Part shown: positions 58,911-64,000 of the stretch, in pieces
Numbering within the stretch: the stretch's first letter is position 1
Layout of the letters: each line of letters opens with the position of its first letter
NCBI GenBank assembly: GCA_963281255.1
Contig: OY725494.1
Coordinates: 4,787,934-4,851,933, forward strand
Reading direction: 5' to 3'
From: Aphrocallistes beatrix
Taxonomy: Eukaryota; Porifera; Hexactinellida; Sceptrulophora; Aphrocallistidae
DNA: 64,000 bases
Translations under genes and position numbers: made by a program
The notes under the pieces: generated by a model
What the model saw: only the letters and a program-made list of their open reading frames with translations
What the model was told of the DNA's origin: nothing
Databases searched by the model: none

Positions 58911-58920
58911 CTATACAGGT
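58911..58920 (+). promoter_or_regulatory. Altered TATA box of MATE copy B
   Basis: The sequence is gctatacagg where copy A has gctataaagg, a single substitution in the TATA core, about 40 bases before the ATG. Confidence 0.5.
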
Positions 58921-58956
58921 GTATAGGTAGGTAGTCATTGGCCAATATATTATAAA

Positions 58957-60537
58957 ATGAAAAACGAAATGAACATACTATTTGCAAAAATGAAATTGGA
59001 ACGATATTGTTGGATGTTTCAAGAAGCTAAAATACTCACTTTCCTCGCGTTCCCTACAGCTATTTCATACTTCACAGAAGGAATACAAATGAAGTTGAGC
59101 AATGTATTTATCGGGAGGAGTTCAGGAAGTGAAGTCACTCTAATGCTGAGTGCACTCTACATAGCACAGATGTTTTCAAACGCCACTTCATACCCGTTGG
59201 GATTAGGAATAGCAGCTTATGCCAATATTCTCTGTTCCCAAGCATTCGGGGCTAAACAGTACAGAATGGTGGGATTGTATTTCTATCGAATTCTCTTCAT
59301 GTCAGCTCTCACAATCTTCCCACTGTGTGCTCTCTACATAAGTGCACGTCCTATCGTCTACCTCGTAACACAAGACGGGCAGCTAGCCTACCAGGTAGGA
59401 AGGTATGCAACGGTCTACTGTTTCATTCTACCGCCCTACCTGTACCAAAAAGCAGCGATCGGATACCTACAAGCTAGCGGGGTAGTTTGGCTTCCTCTGC
59501 TCTATCTCCTCTTAGGTTGCGCTCTCAATGGGATCTTGCAGTACATTTTCATATTCCATTTCGACACAGGTTTAGCTGGAGCAGCAGCTGGTTACTGCAT
59601 CAGCACGTACCTCATAGCTTTGTTGATCTACGCACACATTCGATTCACAAACACACACATATTGACCAATGTCGATTGGACTGTAGAAATGATTGGACAA
59701 TGGTATCACACTATGCAGTACGCATTATCCACCACAATACAGAGTTTTGCATCGATTTTCCAAACAGGCATATCTCCTATGATAATATTGGGGATTATAG
59801 CTCGAAGTGAGACACAGTTAGCTATTTATTCCATCCTCTATTCAGTTTGGTTTGCTTTCTGTCTTTTTGCGTTTGGTTATAGCAGTGCGATTACGATTCG
59901 TGTTGGCCATATCCTTGGTGCAAATGAACCAAATAAAGCTAGAAGAGTTGCGATATTTTCTTTGATTTATTGCTTGATAGTAATAACTCTAATTTCTAGT
60001 TTTGTGTGCATGACAAGTCAACCATTCAGTAAACTGTTCACAACAGATGCAATGTTAGCCTCTGATATTTCCTTTGGTCTGAAAATTCTAGCCATTGCTC
60101 TTTTAGGGGACGTTTGTTTACTTGGACAAGGTGTGATGAATGCGTGTTGTCAACAAAAGATCGATGCGATTCAGAAGTTCATAATAAGACTGGTTGTTAG
60201 TTTCGTCATATCAATCATCGTTGCACATTATGTGGAGTGGAAAGCGTTGAGTTTGCTCATGGTCATGGCAATACTAATGTTCCTAAGCACTGTAATTGGT
60301 CTATTAATTGTCTTCTGTCAACGTTGGGAAAAGTTTCCAGCCCTAGTCAGAAAAAATACTGAAGGAGATATAAGCCAAGTAGATAATGATAATTTAGTGA
60401 AGAACAACTCAGTTATATCACGCTTCATGTGTTATGGAAATGTATGTGATTCGAAGCTATTTATCATCACAATGTATTGTAGCTGTATGTTACTAGGCAT
60501 TATCTTCTTCATCATTATATTCGTACGCTATTTCTAG
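58957..60537 (+). CDS. MATE family transporter, copy B (526 aa), single exon
   Basis: It has the same length and layout as copy A at 55091. By eye about 25 residues differ. The first 160 residues differ only at two conservative positions (Val to Ile), while most changes are in the second half, especially between about residues 340 and 400 and near the C-terminus. Most are conservative; Asn to Ser and Pro to Leu near residue 175 and Glu to Gln near 247 are less so. The frame is intact, so the gene is probably functional. It should be a proton-coupled exporter of organic cations in the plasma membrane or an organelle membrane. Confidence 0.92.
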   Translation: MKNEMNILFAKMKLERYCWMFQEAKILTFLAFPTAISYFTEGIQMKLSNVFIGRSSGSEVTLMLSALYIAQMFSNATSYPLGLGIAAYANILCSQAFGAKQYRMVGLYFYRILFMSALTIFPLCALYISARPIVYLVTQDGQLAYQVGRYATVYCFILPPYLYQKAAIGYLQASGVVWLPLLYLLLGCALNGILQYIFIFHFDTGLAGAAAGYCISTYLIALLIYAHIRFTNTHILTNVDWTVEMIGQWYHTMQYALSTTIQSFASIFQTGISPMIILGIIARSETQLAIYSILYSVWFAFCLFAFGYSSAITIRVGHILGANEPNKARRVAIFSLIYCLIVITLISSFVCMTSQPFSKLFTTDAMLASDISFGLKILAIALLGDVCLLGQGVMNACCQQKIDAIQKFIIRLVVSFVISIIVAHYVEWKALSLLMVMAILMFLSTVIGLLIVFCQRWEKFPALVRKNTEGDISQVDNDNLVKNNSVISRFMCYGNVCDSKLFIITMYCSCMLLGIIFFIIIFVRYF

Positions 60538-60709
60538 GTTTATCAGTACTGACAATGCCATTATACTATTATATACATTTAATGTTGTGATTTCCCTTTT
60601 GCTAATTATACGCTTTCATTCCTAATGAAAATGTGTAAATGATTTGAGAAGGATCTTCTGATATGCAAAGTTTGTTCTAATCCTAATGGATTATAGACCA
60701 AATTATATA

Positions 60710-60883
60710 GGTAATGCGGAAATGGTTCGACTTTTCGAAAAAGGAAATACGTAGTTCGAATTGCAGATTTAGGAAATAGTTCGACTTTTTATCATTAGGA
60801 TTAATGGTGGTTTTCATGAACTATTTCCTTTGTTGGAAAGTCGAACTATTTCCGTTTTTTGTGCGAACTATTTCCACCATACC
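60710..60883. mobile_element. MITE with gttcgaactatttcc motifs, second copy
   Basis: Same core (tttttatcattaggattaat) and ends as the copy at 30489-30657. Confidence 0.6.
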
Positions 60884-60916
60884 AGGAGATATACATACAT
60901 CATGAATAATTTCAAG

Positions 60917-61005
60917 AAAAATCTAGGGTAAAAAAATTAGTTTCTAAATGGAGTTACAGCAACAACTTCATTTAGAAAACTAATTATTTTACCTTAGATT
61001 TTTCT
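60917..61005. repeat. Hairpin-forming inverted repeat
   Basis: The arms aaaatctagggtaaaaaaat and attattttaccttagatttt surround a second pair, ttagtttctaaatgga and ttcatttagaaaactaa. Confidence 0.7.
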
Positions 61006-61129
61006 TTATCGGTTAAAATATGGAAAGAAAGATTGCTTATCAGAGATATAATGGGAAATTAGCCATTTTCTAACAAATAAAATAGCAAATCAGTTGATCG
61101 AATACAACAAGTCAACGAGAGGAAAGGAA

Positions 61130-61264
61130 TTAGTTGAACTCAAAGTTGATGCCACCATCTCCTCCCCCCGAGAACAGTCCGGTTTTCTTTTGCTCCACAA
61201 CCACTGCCTGTCCCTGGGCCGCTTGCATCTGCACCATAGTGGGGGCAACCCCTGGGGGCGGCGG
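61130..61264 (-). CDS. Possible terminal exon of an unidentified gene (44 codons)
   Basis: After a ctcctgtag acceptor on the minus strand the frame reads PPPPGVAPTMVQMQAAQGQ, then VVVEQKKTGLFSGGGDGGIN and FEFN before a stop. The GC content and amino acid mix differ from the surroundings and look like a genuine 3' exon. I do not recognise the family, and no upstream exon is visible to the right edge. Confidence 0.45.
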   Translation of the reverse strand, partial: PPPPGVAPTMVQMQAAQGQAVVVEQKKTGLFSGGGDGGINFEFN

Positions 61265-61367
61265 CTACAGGAGAGAATAGGTTTAGCTCAAGTTTTAAAA
61301 TAGAGCATTGACATGTCGAGTCAAAATATCATAAAGCCTGGCGTGGGCTGTCATATCATAATATGTA

Positions 61368-61654
61368 CAGTCGACTCCGCTTAATCGGGCCACTGTTTAA
61401 TCGGGTCAGCCGCTTAATTAGGCCACTGTTTAATCGGGTCAGCCGCTTAATTAGGCCACTGTTTAATCGGGTCAGCCGCTTAATAGGGCCACTGTTTAAT
61501 CGGGTCAGCCGCTTAATCGGGCCACTTTTGGCAGGACCGGAATAACTCTCACACATATAAGCTAATACAAAATATTTTCGGTTAATAGGGTCCTCCGCTT
61601 AATCGGGGCAAAATGTCCTCTGACCGATGTGACCCTATTAAGCGGAGTCGACTG
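61368..61654. mobile_element. pogo/Tigger-like MITE, family P1, expanded
   Basis: Both ends are intact, but the left part contains a 33-base unit, starting ggccactgtttaatcgggtc, repeated four times in tandem plus a partial fifth (starts at 61388, 61421, 61454, 61487 and 61520), making this copy 287 bases instead of 188. Confidence 0.85.
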
Positions 61655-61709
61655 TATATTGTTTTTGTTCACGTTTAGGCTATATTATTGCAATAGCACA
61701 TATGCCCGG

Positions 61710-61775
61710 GAGTGACTGACGCAAACACGAAGTGTTCGCCAGCAACGCAGCGGAAACAAGCGAAGCGCGCTTGTA
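61710..61775 (+). repeat. Helitron-like GC-rich 3' tail, diverged
   Basis: It has the two-hairpin arrangement (gcaaacacgaagtgttcgc and aagcgaagcgcgcttgt) with a different body in front. Confidence 0.45.
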
Positions 61776-62167
61776 GAGAATAATGGACAGCATGAAACGT
61801 ATTGATGCAACGAAATAGGTTACGCAAATTTGATTGGTCAGATTTAACAATAGGGTAGGAAAAGCTCAATTCTGATTGGATGATATTGTTTTCAGGCTAG
61901 GGAATATCTGCAGATATATTGTTGATGATTGTTTGTCAATATTTTAATAACATTAAGAAACGTCTATAAATAGGTGTAAGACCCACTCGCACCTATATGT
62001 TTATCTAAACATAGTTATCTTATTATAATGTACATAGTTTGAAATTGGCATAACTGAATATGGAACTATTCTCCTAGTCTGTAAGCAGTAATAAAGAAAT
62101 AGTTGCGTGTATATATTCAATTAAGAAAGATGGCTAACTAAGAAGGGCATATTATACAAGTATTTCA

Positions 62168-62275
62168 ACAAGCGCGCTTCGCTTGCTTGCGCTGCGCGGC
62201 TGGCGGACACAAAGTGTCCGCCGGGGGCGCCCTTTGGGCCCCTGGGCTCACATTGATCAATTATAAGGGAGATAA
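62168..62275 (-). repeat. Helitron-like 3' fragment, inverted
   Basis: The inverse of the last 110 bases of the element at 33978, including gataactagg-side body sequence and both hairpins, but with a stronger GC palindrome (gggggcgccctttgggcccc). Confidence 0.5.
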
Positions 62276-62648
62276 CTAGGGATGGAAACAGCTAAGCTGT
62301 TAACAGCCAACGCAAAATTGTAGCTATTAACAGCTATCGCTAAATTTTAATTTATATCTGTCTATCTATTTTTATAATCTAAATTTGAGATAAATTATTC
62401 AAAAATATAGATATTATTATAGAACCATATAGCTTAACCTTGACTGTTATGTAAATATTTACTATTTTATATTGGGTTTTTTTTTTAATGATTCAATTTG
62501 TTTTGCCTATCCCACTAAATATTGCATGTCCCTTTTGACATTTATAGATTGACTCTTGTTTTAAATTTTTATTGACTTTATTATCGTTATTTCATTATTC
62601 ATCAACTTCTCCCTTAATTAGCTTCTAAAAATATTTATTGTTTGTGCA

Positions 62649-62846
62649 ATGGCTGAAAACTACAAGAATATCTACGATATTTACAAGCGTCTCAACGACA
62701 CAATGCAATGTAAATTGTGTCCTCAAACGATGAAGTTCACCTCTAGCAAAGCGAATTATTCGACCCTAAGAAACGATTTAGTCAATAAACACTACGATGT
62801 CTATAGGAAGCAAGGTTCCAAAATTGGATCGTTGGGCAATAAAGAG
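62649..62846 (+). pseudogene. BED-like zinc finger fragment of a transposase
   Basis: The frame of 65 codons reads MAENYKNIYDIYKRLNDTMQ, then CKLCPQTMKF, a gap, and LRNDLVNKHYDVY. The spacing of CxxC and the later helix with LxxHL-like wording resembles the BED finger that starts many hAT transposases. No catalytic domain follows, so it is a remnant or a very short exon. Confidence 0.4.
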
Positions 62847-62873
62847 TGATATAGAAGTCTTTCCCATGGACAT

Positions 62874-63341
62874 TAATAATAATAATAATAATATACATTT
62901 ATATAGCGAGATTCCATTATTAATATGTTCAAGTGCGCTGTACAATTCAATTAAAGTAGGTGTGTGTTATGTATGTATGTGTATGTATGCGTATGTATGT
63001 GTATGTATGCTTGTAAGGTATGTATATGCATTGAAATTAATTTAAGTGGATGTGTCGTGCGCGATACGGAAAAGAAGAGTTTTCAAGAGTTTTTTGAAGA
63101 GAAGAAGTGAGGGGGCATTCCGAATGCTCGGAGGCAGAAGATTCCACTCAACAGGCGCAGCTAAAGTGAATGCACGATCACCCAGAGTTTTGGAAGATTT
63201 GATAGTAGGATGCTCAAGGAGGATGGCGTTGGATGATCGTAGAGTACGATTGGATGACTTAACCTGTATGAGCTGGATGATATAGTCCGGAGCAAGAGAA
63301 TGGATGGCTTTGTAAGTCATGAGGAGGATTTTTCGCTTCAA
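62874..63341 (-). mobile_element. 3' end of a CR1/L2-like LINE, 5'-truncated
   Basis: On the minus strand the frame 63341-63042 reads KAIHSLAPDYIIQLI, then GDRAFTLAAPVEWNLLPPSI and a basic end, the conserved C-terminus of reverse transcriptases of non-LTR elements. After the stop comes a short 3' region with ctatataaatg and a tail of att units (62874-62890), as is usual for CR1/L2-type 3' ends. Most of ORF2 is missing. A tgtatg microsatellite lies inside the 3' region. Confidence 0.75.
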
Positions 63342-63371
63342 TGTTTTTCAATTTTACTATGTATGTCTGTA

Positions 63372-63425
63372 GCGGGACGCAGCGTTGAATTTCGCGGGAC
63401 ATTGCGGGACGCAATCGAAAGTATT
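63372..63425. repeat. gcgggac-family fragment
   Basis: It matches gcgggacgcagcgttgaatt of the copy at 47336 and breaks off after about 50 bases. Confidence 0.6.
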
Positions 63426-63534
63426 ATACACAGACAGATTTTCGGTGCAGCGCGAAGGTGTTGATAGCCGAAGATCTTCTTCATGAATCTTATGAAAAGA
63501 TTCCCGAGGAACTAAGTAAGCAGAAATTGAGAGG

Positions 63535-63835
63535 TTAATATTGGGAGATGAACTTAAATTCTGGGATTTCAAAGCATTTTATGGTTAGTAGATTATTGCG
63601 GATATTCTTTAACAGATTCACAGTATCAAATTGAAAGTAAATAGTCTTTCCAGAGCAATATGGGCCGCGGATAACATGAGTGTTATCGTCGATTCCATAT
63701 AAGTGTCTAAGTTGCTTGAAAGCATTGACGTTTGTGGTATGATTGTCAGCTACTATCGCAAGAAGGTTAAAATCTGTTTGAGATAGCACAGACATACATT
63801 TGTCTAAGTTCGAATGGACTAGAGACTACGAATGG
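63535..63835 (-). pseudogene. P-element-like transposase fragment
   Basis: On the minus strand the frame reads DFNLLAIVADNHTTNVNAF, then RGPYCSGKTIYFQFDTVNLL and KNIRNNLL. In P-element/THAP9-type transposases a phrase like VSDGAxxN is followed some 40 residues later by FDxxHLLKxIRN. The block is open for about 100 codons and stops at 63535, with neither the N-terminal nor the C-terminal part nearby. It is a remnant or one exon. Confidence 0.45.
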
Positions 63836-64000
63836 TATTGACTTGGTTAACGAAATAACCTTAAAACACAGGATACTCTTAAATAAGCCGAGATCTTGAT
63901 CACAGCCAATTAAGTTTTACTATCAAAATACACATTTCAAGTACATTTCATCTAAGAGTAAGACAATATCGTTCCCGATTAATTCGTTGTACCCATAGGC

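Larger units (their letters stand above)
54970..60680. repeat. Large inverted duplication carrying two MATE genes
   Basis: Arm 1 is about 54970-56925 and arm 2 about 58710-60680; each holds one MATE gene with its flanks. The two arms are near-identical through the coding region and somewhat diverged in the flanks. The 1.8 kb spacer contains a second foldback (57627-58395). Confidence 0.85.

Noticed and set aside
62940-63012. tgtatg microsatellite as a telomere-like repeat
   Set aside because: It does not match TTAGGG-type animal telomeres and lies inside the 3' region of a LINE fragment.
1-64000. CRISPR arrays, prokaryotic operons, tRNA or rRNA genes
   Set aside because: Regularly spaced identical repeats with unique spacers are absent, the genes have introns, and I saw no tRNA-like cloverleaf or rRNA core sequence while reading. 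A tRNAscan run would settle the tRNA point.

Overview
The window is eukaryotic and reads as an animal genome. Its genes are split by introns with GT..AG borders, several have TATA boxes just upstream, and the recognisable products are animal or holozoan families: LITAF-domain proteins, a YME1L/FtsH-type protease, a CSPP1-like centrosomal protein, FAM32A, coiled-coil/NHL proteins of TRIM type, RPRD1, a PX-BAR sorting nexin and MATE transporters. The DNA is AT-rich and full of short non-autonomous DNA transposons. An early-branching animal such as a sponge, possibly a glass sponge, would fit the mix, but that is inference from gene content; nothing in the sequence names the species.

Layout. 1-6 kb: two LITAF-domain genes, one single-exon (+) and one two-exon (-). 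6.8-9.2 kb: four clean exons encoding the C-terminal half of a YME1L-type i-AAA protease, with no visible ATP-binding front half. 9.4-13.3 kb: a small type I membrane protein with two FGCC cysteine repeats. 13.3-18.8 kb: no gene seen, but a long tetranucleotide satellite. 18.8-19.5 kb: a Rab-like GTPase (-) without the usual C-terminal cysteines. 22.7-24.0 kb: a CSPP1-like exon (-). 25.4-26.1 kb: FAM32A (+). 27.0-33.3 kb: three paralogous coiled-coil genes, one with an NHL propeller, one with a long polar tail, and one with an ITAM-like tyrosine tail interrupted by an in-frame stop.

33.3-36.9 kb is repeat-rich, with two copies of a Helitron-like element. From 36.95 to 51.97 kb a 20-exon gene can be joined in frame: coiled coil, C2HC zinc finger, PX and BAR. 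A complete RPRD1 gene lies antisense inside its second intron. At 52.9-54.3 kb sits an apparently intact Tc1/mariner-like transposon of the DD37E type. From about 55.0 to 60.7 kb a large inverted duplication carries two almost identical, head-to-head MATE transporter genes. The right edge (61-64 kb) is a transposon graveyard: BED-like finger, LINE 3' end, P-element-like transposase remnant and Helitron-like tails, with one possible terminal exon of an unknown gene.

The genes do not form one pathway. Recurrent themes are endomembrane or organelle functions (LITAF, Rab-like, PX-BAR, MATE, YME1L) and RNA polymerase II or splicing-related housekeeping (RPRD1, FAM32A). Exon joins were made by hand from splice consensus, reading phase and family similarity. 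No transcript data or database search was available.
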